NCBI RefSeq assembly: GCF_042675645.1
Contig: NZ_JBHTJH010000003.1
Coordinates: 1-64,000, forward strand
Length of the DNA stretch: 64,000 bases
Source: Sungkyunkwania multivorans
Lineage (GTDB): Bacteria > Bacteroidota > Bacteroidia > Flavobacteriales > Flavobacteriaceae
Direction of reading: 5' to 3'
Positions 51,953 to 60,171 of this stretch are shown one piece after another (position 1 is the first letter of the stretch; every line of letters begins with the position of its first letter). Both the position numbers and the translations under genes were made by a program. The notes under the pieces were generated by a model. The model worked only from the letters and a program-made list of their open reading frames with translations, did not search any database and had not been told where the DNA came from.

Positions 51953-52891
51953 TTATGTAATCTTCAATAACTCTGAGAGCACATCGACATTCTCGGGTAA
52001 ACGTCCCACGTTCTGAAGCTTCAATGCAGCTAGCATCAAAGCTGTTTTAAGACATTGCTCCGTCGTTTTGTCTTTGATATAGGCAAACAAGAATCCAGAC
52101 CAAAAGGCATCTCCTGCTCCAGTAGCGTCCATCACTTTTTCGATCTTGATAGCTGGTAGAGAAATTGGTTCTTTTCCTTTTTGTGAGAGTTTTACGCCTT
52201 TGCTTCCCAAGGTGAGACAAACAATGGTCACTCCCAACTGATGGAAGAAATCGAAGATCTCTTGATGGGATAATTCTTTATCGAACAAACGTGCCATATC
52301 ATCTTCGCTTACCTTGACCAGGGGATCGAGAGAACAATATTCTTTGATGATACGCATCGCCTCCATCCGATCGGGCCAAACTCTTTCGGCGTAGTTCACA
52401 TCGATGCTTAGCTTTGCCCCTAGACCATTGGCTTCTTTAGCTTTGGAAATGATGGTTTGCTGCGAAGGTTTTCCACTCAAAGCAAAGGCGGTCGTATGAA
52501 ATACCTTTGTTTGGCCCAGTAAGGCTGCAGGAAGTTGCTCTGCGTGAATCTGTTGATCTGCCTGCCGATAAGGAATGAAATCGGGAGTACCAGTGGTCTT
52601 CGAAACAAAGATCACCGTGGTTGGGGTATTATGAAGACTTCTTACATTGGAAGCATCAATGCCTGCCGTTTTGAACTTATCCAAAATATATTCTCCAAAC
52701 CCATCTTTTCCTACCGATGCCACCATGGCCGTGTGCATTCCCAGCCGCGCCATATTCATTGCTACATTGGTAGGCGACCCTCCCAGATATCTATGATAAT
52801 CCTTGGTCTCGCTGATTCTTGCATCCATCTGGTGACCTATAAAGTCTATGAGTGTTTCTCCCACACATAAGATATCTACCGTCTTTTCCAT
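51953..52891 (-). CDS. PfkB-family carbohydrate kinase, probable fructokinase
   Basis: A 312-residue ribokinase-type sugar kinase. The family signatures are VGETLIDFIGH, YLGGSPTNVAMNMARLGM (signature 1) and MDATGAGDAFWSGFLFAYI (signature 2) with the catalytic Asp. It is the last gene of the disaccharide operon, 8 bp after the GH100-like gene. Since sucrose hydrolysis would release fructose, fructokinase activity is the most economical reading, but the substrate is not proven by sequence; related enzymes use KDG or other sugars. Confidence 0.9.
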   Translation of the reverse strand: MEKTVDILCVGETLIDFIGHQMDARISETKDYHRYLGGSPTNVAMNMARLGMHTAMVASVGKDGFGEYILDKFKTAGIDASNVRSLHNTPTTVIFVSKTTGTPDFIPYRQADQQIHAEQLPAALLGQTKVFHTTAFALSGKPSQQTIISKAKEANGLGAKLSIDVNYAERVWPDRMEAMRIIKEYCSLDPLVKVSEDDMARLFDKELSHQEIFDFFHQLGVTIVCLTLGSKGVKLSQKGKEPISLPAIKIEKVMDATGAGDAFWSGFLFAYIKDKTTEQCLKTALMLAALKLQNVGRLPENVDVLSELLKIT

Positions 52892-52899
52892 ACTATTGA

Positions 52900-54069
52900 T
52901 CAGGTTAAAAGTTCTTTTCCTTCCAAAGAATTCTTAAGCAACACAGCACCTGCAGCACTCCAGGCGCAATGCTTCACCCCGGTGGTCATACCGGTTTCGG
53001 TATTGAAGTTTTCATAAAATCCCCAATCTGCCTTCTCATTTAAATCGTCGATCTTTTCCAACACCTGTGCGGCCTCATCTCTTTTGTCATATTTGAGCAA
53101 TCCGAGACCATAGAACCCATTGACCATTTGCCAGGTTCCGCCATTGTGAAATTCATACGGGATATTTCTAAACTCATACTTACAATTATTCTCTAAAAGC
53201 TTCCAATCCGCATCCTCAGGTTTGATTGGTGGCCAAAATGCTGGCAAAAGTTGTAATTTTAATGATGTTCTCAATCTTTCTGAATGTTGAATCACAACTT
53301 CGGCAAATTCTTCGTTATCGATTTCCAAGATCAAAGCGATCGCATTGGCCAAGGCATCATATTGTTTTTGATATCCTGATGGGTTGAAGCTTGCCACCCA
53401 ATAGTTCTTTTTGCGCAATTGTTTATACGCTTTTGGATGGTAGGGCTCATTACGAATATGATGCTTGCGATAATTTTCGATGATCTTTCTCGTCACCTTC
53501 TTTATTTTCGTCGCTGTTGCTTCATTGGGAAACAACTGTTGGTAACATCGAAGCGCCCATAAGCGCAATAACTGATCGTATAGAATATAACCTTCGGTAA
53601 TATATTCATCAGCCCAATTACCCGAACGTGGGACATAAACCAAATGATTATTGTTAAACTCCCATGCCTCGAGCAATCGGAAACCTCTATCGATATTTTG
53701 AAGATGCCTATTGGCAAACTCGATATTGTCGGTCAATTTTGCATAGTTGCAAACCCCAATGATGAACCATGCCACGGTATCTACACGACCGGCTAGGCCT
53801 CCAAAGCTTAAGAGGGTCTTAGGTTTATCGAAAAAGACATTGGAAGGAATATTGCCCAAGGCGTGTTGATGGTCTGCCAATGTTTGCAAGGTGGCCCTGA
53901 ACGTTTTTACCAATTGCTTATCCCCATCGAGCAAGGCTGCCAACCCGCAAATGACACCATCTCTAGCCCAAATTCTTCGATAATTGGTAATATCGTTGGC
54001 ACTTGCCAAAAATCCTTTGTCGGTTGTTACTTTTTCGAGTAAGGCTATCGCTCTTTTATAGGCTTCCAT
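52900..54069 (-). CDS. GH100-like (alpha/alpha)6-barrel glycoside hydrolase, probable sucrose hydrolase
   Basis: A 389-residue cytoplasmic protein without signal peptide. The N-terminal ITNYRRIWARDGVICGLAAL, the middle GNWADEYITEGYILYDQLL and the later YEFHNGGTWQMVNGFYGLGLL resemble the alkaline/neutral invertase family (GH100), in which an R-D-G/T element and a HNGG.W motif mark the active site. It would cleave sucrose in the cytoplasm. Alternatives are other (alpha/alpha)6 hydrolases such as amylo-alpha-1,6-glucosidase-like enzymes. The start ATG overlaps the trehalase stop codon (TAATG), so the two are translationally coupled, and the PfkB kinase gene follows after 8 bp. Confidence 0.65.
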   Translation of the reverse strand: MEAYKRAIALLEKVTTDKGFLASANDITNYRRIWARDGVICGLAALLDGDKQLVKTFRATLQTLADHQHALGNIPSNVFFDKPKTLLSFGGLAGRVDTVAWFIIGVCNYAKLTDNIEFANRHLQNIDRGFRLLEAWEFNNNHLVYVPRSGNWADEYITEGYILYDQLLRLWALRCYQQLFPNEATATKIKKVTRKIIENYRKHHIRNEPYHPKAYKQLRKKNYWVASFNPSGYQKQYDALANAIALILEIDNEEFAEVVIQHSERLRTSLKLQLLPAFWPPIKPEDADWKLLENNCKYEFRNIPYEFHNGGTWQMVNGFYGLGLLKYDKRDEAAQVLEKIDDLNEKADWGFYENFNTETGMTTGVKHCAWSAAGAVLLKNSLEGKELLT

Positions 54070-55928
54070 TAGTTGAAGAGTTGATCGGGATCCATAAGTT
54101 TGTTTAAATTGTTTCGGTCTTTTTTAGCTAGAAGGCTCAATCCATATTGATAGGAAGCATTCATCCACCCAAAACCCGAGGTCGTAATATAATCGAATTC
54201 GGTACCGACATTTCCATATTCGGCATATACTTTATGTGTACAGGCTACGACATCATACTTTTCTGGTATCGTTCCGTTGTAATCCACAGCATTCTTGGTG
54301 ATCGTCCACAGCCAACGATAGATGAGTTCGCGAGCTTCCTCTTTAAAACCATAATTGAGCAATCCTTTCCAAATGATCATCTGATGAGGCGCCCATCCAT
54401 TTGGGTAATCCCATTGTCGTTGTGGCAAAGAGGGGTCTCTGTCTTCCATCATCTTCTTTGAAGTTCCGGAGATGCCGCCTTTTTGTTTTAAGGTTTCAAA
54501 TAAGGTCTTGACCATTTTTTCGGCTTGTTCTTTCGAACATAATCTTGCCCAAAGTGGGTAGAAATTGGAAGCCGACTCGAACTTGGTCTTTTTCTTATAC
54601 TTGATATCGTAATCAAAAAAGCTGTCGTGCTTTTTACTCCACATATATTCATTCATTCGGGCTTTTCGCGAAAAAGCAAGGTCTTGCCAATATTCTGATT
54701 TGTATTTCTTGCCTTTCGAGCTTACAAACTTGTCATCAAAATAGGTCTCGATCAAATAGGCGATATCTGTCTCGTACTTGAACAAAAGGGAATTAAGGTC
54801 CACACAATTGAGATTGGCACAGACACCATCTAACCGCCAGCTCGTATCATGACCGCTTTCTCTGAGACTTCTATCGTGAATGAAATAACGGTCGAGATCG
54901 TCGTCATTGATCTCTCCAGAGGTATAGGATCTGGTAAATTCTTGGAGTGAAAGCTCATACTTTCTAGCATAGGTCTTTAGAACCTCATCGAAATGTCCAT
55001 CTTCGGTCTCGGGGGGTATGCCGATGCCTTCTGCGAGATAGCGGTTGAGCTCATTCTTGGTAAGCCGTTTCCCCGAAACCATCCATACATTCTTGTATTC
55101 TTTGATGGCCATTTCCAAGGTCGAGGACAACCAAGCATGATCGGTGCCGCCTTCTGCCTCATAGACCTCTCGAATGAATGAGGTAAGAAATGGCGGCTGC
55201 GTTCGGGTAAGATAATAGCTGCGATTGGCATTCAATATCTTACCATAATGTTTTACTTGATAGCAGAAGTTATCCACCATGGCCTTTGCAAGATCGATAC
55301 GACCATCGAGCAACAGCCCGATGCCTTCGAAATAGCTATCCCAACCGTACATTTCGTTGAACCTTCCTCCTGGAACCACGAAGGGCACCCCTTTATTTTT
55401 CTTGAGCTTCAATGCCAATATACCAGGCTTGTCATTGATCGACCTCACATATTCGGGTGTGATATTTTGGGGCAAGGTGATCACTTGCAGTTGAGGAAGT
55501 TCCTTAGTTAACTCTTTGTAATAATTTATTCCCTTTTTATCATCGACCGGCACATAGATTCTTTGCGTTTTATCAGTGGCTTTCTCATCTTCCAGGATCC
55601 TTTGGATACCTTTCCTGTCGATGGTGCGTGTAAGGTCGTCCCAGAAGTAATCTCTGATCATTCTAGAAATGCGATCGGTGGGAGGCTCTTCAATTTGGTC
55701 AAGAGAAATCTCGGCGACCTTTTTGCCTTTTTTCTTCTCTAATGCAAGTTCTTGCAGCAGGTTTGAAAGATGATAGGTTCCTTTTACGATATATTCTTTA
55801 CCATCGTCACTTTGCAACTTCAACTTTTTAGGGCCTTGATCCTCTTTGGTGATCTTTTTATCACCATCGGTGTCTTCCTGTGCAAGAAGAACGGCAAGGG
55901 TCTCTTTTATGTTAAGCTTGAAGTGCAT
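54069..55928 (-). CDS. Neutral-trehalase-type GH37 trehalase with EF-hand-like calcium-binding N-terminus
   Basis: Hydrolyses trehalose to two glucose. The 619-residue protein has no signal peptide and is cytoplasmic. Trehalase signature 1, PGGRFNEMYGWDSY, is at 186-199; signature 2, QWDYPNGWAP, at 505-514. Candidate catalytic acids are D361 (RESGHDTSWRLDG) and E556 (GTIPEKYDV). Residues 19-30 (DTDGDKKITKED) form an EF-hand-like loop followed by GPKKLKL and the helical GTYHLSNLLQELALEKKKGK...FWDDLTRTIDRKG. This is the layout of fungal neutral trehalases (Pfam Trehalase_Ca-bi plus Trehalase), not of periplasmic TreA. It overlaps the MFS gene by 17 bp and the next gene by 1 bp. Confidence 0.93.
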   Translation of the reverse strand: MHFKLNIKETLAVLLAQEDTDGDKKITKEDQGPKKLKLQSDDGKEYIVKGTYHLSNLLQELALEKKKGKKVAEISLDQIEEPPTDRISRMIRDYFWDDLTRTIDRKGIQRILEDEKATDKTQRIYVPVDDKKGINYYKELTKELPQLQVITLPQNITPEYVRSINDKPGILALKLKKNKGVPFVVPGGRFNEMYGWDSYFEGIGLLLDGRIDLAKAMVDNFCYQVKHYGKILNANRSYYLTRTQPPFLTSFIREVYEAEGGTDHAWLSSTLEMAIKEYKNVWMVSGKRLTKNELNRYLAEGIGIPPETEDGHFDEVLKTYARKYELSLQEFTRSYTSGEINDDDLDRYFIHDRSLRESGHDTSWRLDGVCANLNCVDLNSLLFKYETDIAYLIETYFDDKFVSSKGKKYKSEYWQDLAFSRKARMNEYMWSKKHDSFFDYDIKYKKKTKFESASNFYPLWARLCSKEQAEKMVKTLFETLKQKGGISGTSKKMMEDRDPSLPQRQWDYPNGWAPHQMIIWKGLLNYGFKEEARELIYRWLWTITKNAVDYNGTIPEKYDVVACTHKVYAEYGNVGTEFDYITTSGFGWMNASYQYGLSLLAKKDRNNLNKLMDPDQLFN

Positions 55929-57144
55929 TCTTTGCGGTAAGTCGTTTTAGAATAAAATACGAAATTAAAAGCAGCCCCATCGGTATGAGGGTATAATAAA
56001 ATGCATTTTCTGGACCTTTGTTCTTAAATAACCACCCTATGACCCTTGAGCCAAAAGTTCCTCCTAGTGCCGAGAACACAACGATCAAACCTGTCATTGG
56101 ACTATGAAGTTTATTGGGCAATGCGCTGAGAACCACAGAATTTAACAATGGATATATCGGTGCTATAAAGAGTCCTACTATAGGAAATGCGAATCCAATT
56201 AATGGAATATCGCTCAACTTTTCTATTTCACCCACATCTGCTCCTACCGTTTCGGGCAACACAAAGACAACCATCAGCATCGCAACGACCGTGCAAGATG
56301 TAAGCACCCAAATCCAATCTACCTTTCTTGTTAGAACGCCTGCCAACAATCTTCCTATTGCAAGCGAAATGGCAAGGATGCTCGCCATCATGATACTCAC
56401 GTTCTCTGGAAGGTCCAAGACCTTGTCGTTGAAAGAAGGTAGCCAGGTCATGATTCCCTGTTCTATCATAACAAAAAGGAATGCGCTAATGACAAATACA
56501 ATGATCAACAATCGTATCAATAAACGGAACATCTGTGCAAAGTCATCGACCAAGTTGGCCCCAGGAATTTCTGGTTCTTTCTCAAACTTAGTAAAGAGTA
56601 AGAATAAGAAGGACAAAGCAGATAGTCCTGCTAACAGCCAATATACATCGAGCCAAGCGTTGGGGCTATCTTCGCTATTGAAGGCTGGAAACAAAAAGTA
56701 TGCGAGGGCAATCCCGATCATAAAGACCCCTTCAATGGAACTCATTAGACTATTGTGTTCCTTTTTACTCTCGGTAACCATTCCTATCATGGTATATACC
56801 GAAACTTTGATCAATGCAAAAGAAACACCTACTGTAGCAAAAAGCAATTTGGCGGTATCAAAGGAATTTCCAAAATACATGGTCACACAGGCCAAAGCTA
56901 CGAGCCCTAAGCCGATCAACATGGCTTTCTTATATCCCAATCTTGGAAGAAAAGACGCCACAAAGAAGGATACGATCGCAATAGGAAGGTCTTTGAAGGC
57001 CTCCAAAATACTCGCTTGAACCTCATCTACGCCATAATTCTTCTGCGACTTCAAAATCACGATTCCAACGCTATTCAACAGAATTGCAAAGACAAAATAG
57101 TTGAGATAGAGCGATATTTTGATTCCCAAGTTTTTCATAGACAT
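55912..57144 (-). CDS. MFS transporter, probable sugar permease
   Basis: A 410-residue, 12-helix major facilitator. The first helix is LGIKISLYLNYFVFAILLNS; the loop after helix 2 is SFLPRLGYKKAMLIGLGLVAL, a variant of the family G.(L/A)...GYK/R motif. A long cytoplasmic loop (FEKEPEIPGANLVDDFAQMF) separates the halves, and the second half repeats the pattern (AIGRLLAGVLTRKVDWIWVL). It follows the symporter gene after a 75-bp gap with a REP-like stem and overlaps the trehalase by 17 bp, so it belongs to the disaccharide locus. Substrate not deducible. An alternative start is the ATG two codons in. Confidence 0.88.
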   Translation of the reverse strand: MSMKNLGIKISLYLNYFVFAILLNSVGIVILKSQKNYGVDEVQASILEAFKDLPIAIVSFFVASFLPRLGYKKAMLIGLGLVALACVTMYFGNSFDTAKLLFATVGVSFALIKVSVYTMIGMVTESKKEHNSLMSSIEGVFMIGIALAYFLFPAFNSEDSPNAWLDVYWLLAGLSALSFLFLLFTKFEKEPEIPGANLVDDFAQMFRLLIRLLIIVFVISAFLFVMIEQGIMTWLPSFNDKVLDLPENVSIMMASILAISLAIGRLLAGVLTRKVDWIWVLTSCTVVAMLMVVFVLPETVGADVGEIEKLSDIPLIGFAFPIVGLFIAPIYPLLNSVVLSALPNKLHSPMTGLIVVFSALGGTFGSRVIGWLFKNKGPENAFYYTLIPMGLLLISYFILKRLTAKNALQA

Positions 57145-57159
57145 TTCAAAAATTAAAAA

Positions 57160-57196
57160 GATTCCCGCTACGTCATTTTACTGAACCACGGGAATC
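57160..57196. repeat. REP-like palindromic element, second copy
   Basis: GATTCCCG and CGGGAATC arms with a 21-base spacer. It lies 24 bp beyond the symporter stop codon, between two genes of the same operon. It shares the ends GATTCCCGC and ACGGGAAT with the element at 35077-35122. Confidence 0.6.
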
Positions 57197-57219
57197 CCAA
57201 TCGAGAACAATTGTATCAT

Positions 57220-58938
57220 CTACCAAAAAGACCCCACTACGATTGCCGTAACAATGAGCAAGATAATGGCTAGTTTTCTATAATTCTGGTACCAAGGCAA
57301 ACTTTTCAGTTCTTCGCTTTCCTCGGTAAACATTTCCTTTTTATAGGTGTATTCTGCTATCTGAGCTGCTGGTGATGGAGGAGTCGCTAAACTTACCACA
57401 ATGTGAATCACTACACAGATCACAAATAGGATGCTCGCCTTTCCTAAGAAATGAATCTCATTCACCTCTGGCAGCCATTCGAATACCTGCGAAAGGATCA
57501 TAAATATCGCCAGGGTGAATCCTATGAGTAAGCTAACGATGGACCCATTGCCATTGGCTCGTTTCCAAAACAATCCTAATATAAAGGTTGACACGGCAGG
57601 TGGACAAGTGTAGGCAATCACCAATTGAAGATAATTCCAAAGCGAATCACTGACCTTCTCTATCTGAGGTACCCACAAAATTGCCAATACCACCAAGATC
57701 ACCGTTGTTATCTGGCCAACGCGCACCAATTGTTTGCTTGTAAGCGACGGATTTATCTTTCGCGCAAAATCCATGGTTACCAAGGTCGATGCCGAGTTGA
57801 AGGTTGCCGAGACCGATGACATCATCGCAGCCATTAAGCCGGCGACCACCAATCCAAGTACGCCTGTTGGCAACAACTGGAATAGCAATACGGGATAGGT
57901 AAGGTTTGGACAATCTGATAGGTCTGCACACACACTTCCATCGGTAAGTTGATAATTAAGTGAGGATATATCAAGTTGATTAAATAGTAATAAAGCCAAA
58001 ACACCTGGCACTACCATGATAAAGATCACTGGGAGCTTTAAGAATCCTGCGAACAGGGCACCCCAACGTCCATGGTTAAGGTCTTTGGCCCCAAGGACAC
58101 GTTGCACCATGAATTGATTATTGGCCCAGAAATAAAACCCTAGAAGCGGCACCCCAGTAAGCAAGCCCCACCAAGGCATGAACTCGTCATTGCTAGGCCT
58201 TACCAGGCTAAAGACTTGATCGGAAGTCGTTGGAATATACTTTCCTTCCTTTGCTCTATCGCCAAAATCTACATCGCCAGCAGCCAGTGAAATATCTAGT
58301 CTGTCCATCATGGCAGACCAACCTCCTCCCAATTCATCAAAGGCGAAGTAGGTAAGTAGACATGAGCCAATAATTAGCAGCACGGCCTGTATCACTTCGG
58401 TCTGTATCACCGAGTTCAATCCTCCAGGAATGGTATATGCGGCAGCAGCAACTGCCAATATGATCAATATTGCATTGGGATCCAATTGTGGGAACAATAG
58501 GGTCAACACTATTTTGCCAACATAGAGACCAGCGGCGGTATCAACCAAAATGTTACCGACGACCGTGATAAATGAAAAATAATATCTTGATCGGCTGTCA
58601 TATCTACGTTCTAAAAACTCGGGCATGGTATAGACACCAGACCTGAGGTAAAACGGCAGAAAGAAAATGGAAAAGAAAATAAGGACAACGACAGCGAACC
58701 ATTCGTAGTTGTAAACGTTGATATTGGTCTGATAAGCATCAGAAGCCAATCCTACTAAGGTAGAGCTCGAGATATTCGCCGAAAACAAAGCGATACCAAC
58801 TATGGGCCAAGTCATTGTTCGTCCACCTAAGAAATAATCTTCGGAGCTCCCTCGTTTCGATTTAGAAATACCATAAATGATAATACCTACGAGGTAGATG
58901 ACGATCACCCCAATGTCAATACTAGATAAACTACTCAT
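57220..58938 (-). CDS. Sodium/solute symporter (SSS family), sugar-type
   Basis: A 572-residue transporter of the SGLT type with about 14 helices. Typical elements are SIDIGVIVIYLVGIIIYGIS, DYFLGGRTMTWPIVGIALFSANISSSTLVGLASDAY, the FLERRYDSRSRYYFS cytoplasmic segment, and the SSS signature region LGLVVAGLMAAMMSSVSATFNSAST. It is the first gene of the leftward operon with MFS, trehalase, GH100-like and kinase genes, so it most likely imports the disaccharide or its monosaccharides with Na+. It diverges from two LacI regulator genes, with about 200 bp of AT-rich control region. Confidence 0.94.
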   Translation of the reverse strand: MSSLSSIDIGVIVIYLVGIIIYGISKSKRGSSEDYFLGGRTMTWPIVGIALFSANISSSTLVGLASDAYQTNINVYNYEWFAVVVLIFFSIFFLPFYLRSGVYTMPEFLERRYDSRSRYYFSFITVVGNILVDTAAGLYVGKIVLTLLFPQLDPNAILIILAVAAAAYTIPGGLNSVIQTEVIQAVLLIIGSCLLTYFAFDELGGGWSAMMDRLDISLAAGDVDFGDRAKEGKYIPTTSDQVFSLVRPSNDEFMPWWGLLTGVPLLGFYFWANNQFMVQRVLGAKDLNHGRWGALFAGFLKLPVIFIMVVPGVLALLLFNQLDISSLNYQLTDGSVCADLSDCPNLTYPVLLFQLLPTGVLGLVVAGLMAAMMSSVSATFNSASTLVTMDFARKINPSLTSKQLVRVGQITTVILVVLAILWVPQIEKVSDSLWNYLQLVIAYTCPPAVSTFILGLFWKRANGNGSIVSLLIGFTLAIFMILSQVFEWLPEVNEIHFLGKASILFVICVVIHIVVSLATPPSPAAQIAEYTYKKEMFTEESEELKSLPWYQNYRKLAIILLIVTAIVVGSFW

Positions 58939-58977
58939 TAAATGCGGAATTGGTTAGTTAGTTAAAACAGATCATTT

Positions 58978-58989
58978 TCGATAAATCGA
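58978..58989. promoter_or_regulatory. Operator-like dyad upstream of the symporter gene
   Basis: TCGATAAATCGA has TCGAT/ATCGA arms around AA, 40 bp upstream of the symporter start codon in the divergent control region. It could be a binding site for one of the LacI regulators, but it lacks the central CG typical of LacI operators. Confidence 0.3.
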
Positions 58990-59110
58990 TAATTGGTTGA
59001 AATAAAACCTATAGATTTCTCAAAATTTTACCATTTTAGTTATCGAATATACATTTTTACAAAATTTTAAAAAAATTATTCGTTTTTTTAATTAGCTTAG
59101 AGCCTCGTCG

Positions 59111-59120
59111 AAAACGTTAA
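59111..59120. promoter_or_regulatory. LacI-type operator candidate in front of the first LacI gene
   Basis: AAAACGTTAA carries the central CG step and flanking A/T-rich arms typical of LacI/GalR operators (core AACGTT). It lies 17 bp upstream of the first LacI gene and may mediate autoregulation. Confidence 0.4.
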
Positions 59121-59136
59121 CTGTTAATATCTTTAA

Positions 59137-60171
59137 ATGAAAGAAGTGACCCTTAAAGACATCGCTCAAATCTTAGGGATTTCAGTGACTACGGTATCTA
59201 AAGCTTTAAAGGGTTACAAGGACGTAAGTCCAGAAACAAGGAAGTCGGTATTGATGCTGGCAGAGAATCTCAACTACAAACCCAACGCCGTTGCACTTAA
59301 TTTAAAGAATCAGGAAACGCGTACCATTGGGGTGATCGTACCAGAGATCGTGCATAATTTCTTTTCGAGTTGTCTCCATGGCATCATTGCTGAAGCAGAA
59401 AAAAACGGTTATTTGGTGATCATTCTTCAATCTGGTGAATCTGACCTGCTCGAACAAAAGCAGCTAGAGATGCTTGTAGACAAGCGCGTAGATGGCATTC
59501 TTATCGCAATTGCAGATGCGACGGATGAATACAGTCACATTCAAAGGATCATAAAAAAAGAGATTCCCATCGTTCTGTTTGACAAGGTTACCGAGCAGTT
59601 GCCTTGCTCTAAAGTTACCATCGATGATAAGAAAGCTGCATACAATGCCGTTAAAGTACTCATCGACAGTGGATGTAAGAAGATCGCTCATTTGCGCGGT
59701 CCTCTTGGTGCTTCCAATGCCGTTGATCGTCATGAAGGCTATGTGAGCGCCTTGGAAGCACATGGTATAGCGTACGACCCCAGTTTGGTGTATATGTGTG
59801 ATGGATATAGCATAAATGATGGCAAGCAACATGCCGAGGATGCCTATAAAGAAAATCCGGATATCGATGGAGTCTTTTGTATCACCGACATGGTTGCCGC
59901 TGGTGCTATCGCTTATTTTAACGAAGAAAAAATTTCCATTCCCGATCAAATTTCTGTGATGGGGTTCAGCAATTCGCCGATCTCCTCGATCATACGTCCA
60001 TCGCTCTCCACGGTAGATCAGCCAGGAAGGCAGATGGGGAAGGAAGCTGTTTCCTTACTTATAGAGGAAATCGTTAAATTGAAGAAGAAAGAACCTGTAG
60101 AACACTACCATGTGCAATTGCCGACCAACATCGTTGTTAGAGATTCGGTAAAAAGCAACCCTCGCCCATGA
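59137..60171 (+). CDS. LacI-family transcriptional regulator 1
   Basis: A 344-residue repressor-type regulator. The HTH is at the N-terminus (VTLKDIAQILGISVTTVSKALKGYKDVSPETRKSV), followed by the hinge helix NYKPNAVALNLKNQ and a periplasmic-binding-protein-like effector domain (TIGVIVPEIVHNFFSSCLHGI, GILIAIADATDEY, HLRGPLGASNAVDRHEGY, VFCITDMVAAGAIAYF, PSLSTVDQPGRQMGKEAV). It diverges from the symporter operon and is translationally coupled to a second LacI gene (ATGA overlap). It presumably senses trehalose, sucrose or a phosphorylated product and controls the operon. Confidence 0.95.
   Translation: MKEVTLKDIAQILGISVTTVSKALKGYKDVSPETRKSVLMLAENLNYKPNAVALNLKNQETRTIGVIVPEIVHNFFSSCLHGIIAEAEKNGYLVIILQSGESDLLEQKQLEMLVDKRVDGILIAIADATDEYSHIQRIIKKEIPIVLFDKVTEQLPCSKVTIDDKKAAYNAVKVLIDSGCKKIAHLRGPLGASNAVDRHEGYVSALEAHGIAYDPSLVYMCDGYSINDGKQHAEDAYKENPDIDGVFCITDMVAAGAIAYFNEEKISIPDQISVMGFSNSPISSIIRPSLSTVDQPGRQMGKEAVSLLIEEIVKLKKKEPVEHYHVQLPTNIVVRDSVKSNPRP

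Noticed and set aside
56114..57019. 301-residue open frame on + inside the MFS gene
   Set aside because: It lies entirely antisense to a convincing 12-helix transporter, has no signal or domain, and its Ser/Asn/Ile-rich composition is typical of antisense translation.
59128..59135. TATCTTTA as a promoter for the first LacI gene
   Set aside because: It ends 1 bp before the ATG, so transcription would start inside the coding sequence, and the last consensus base is wrong.
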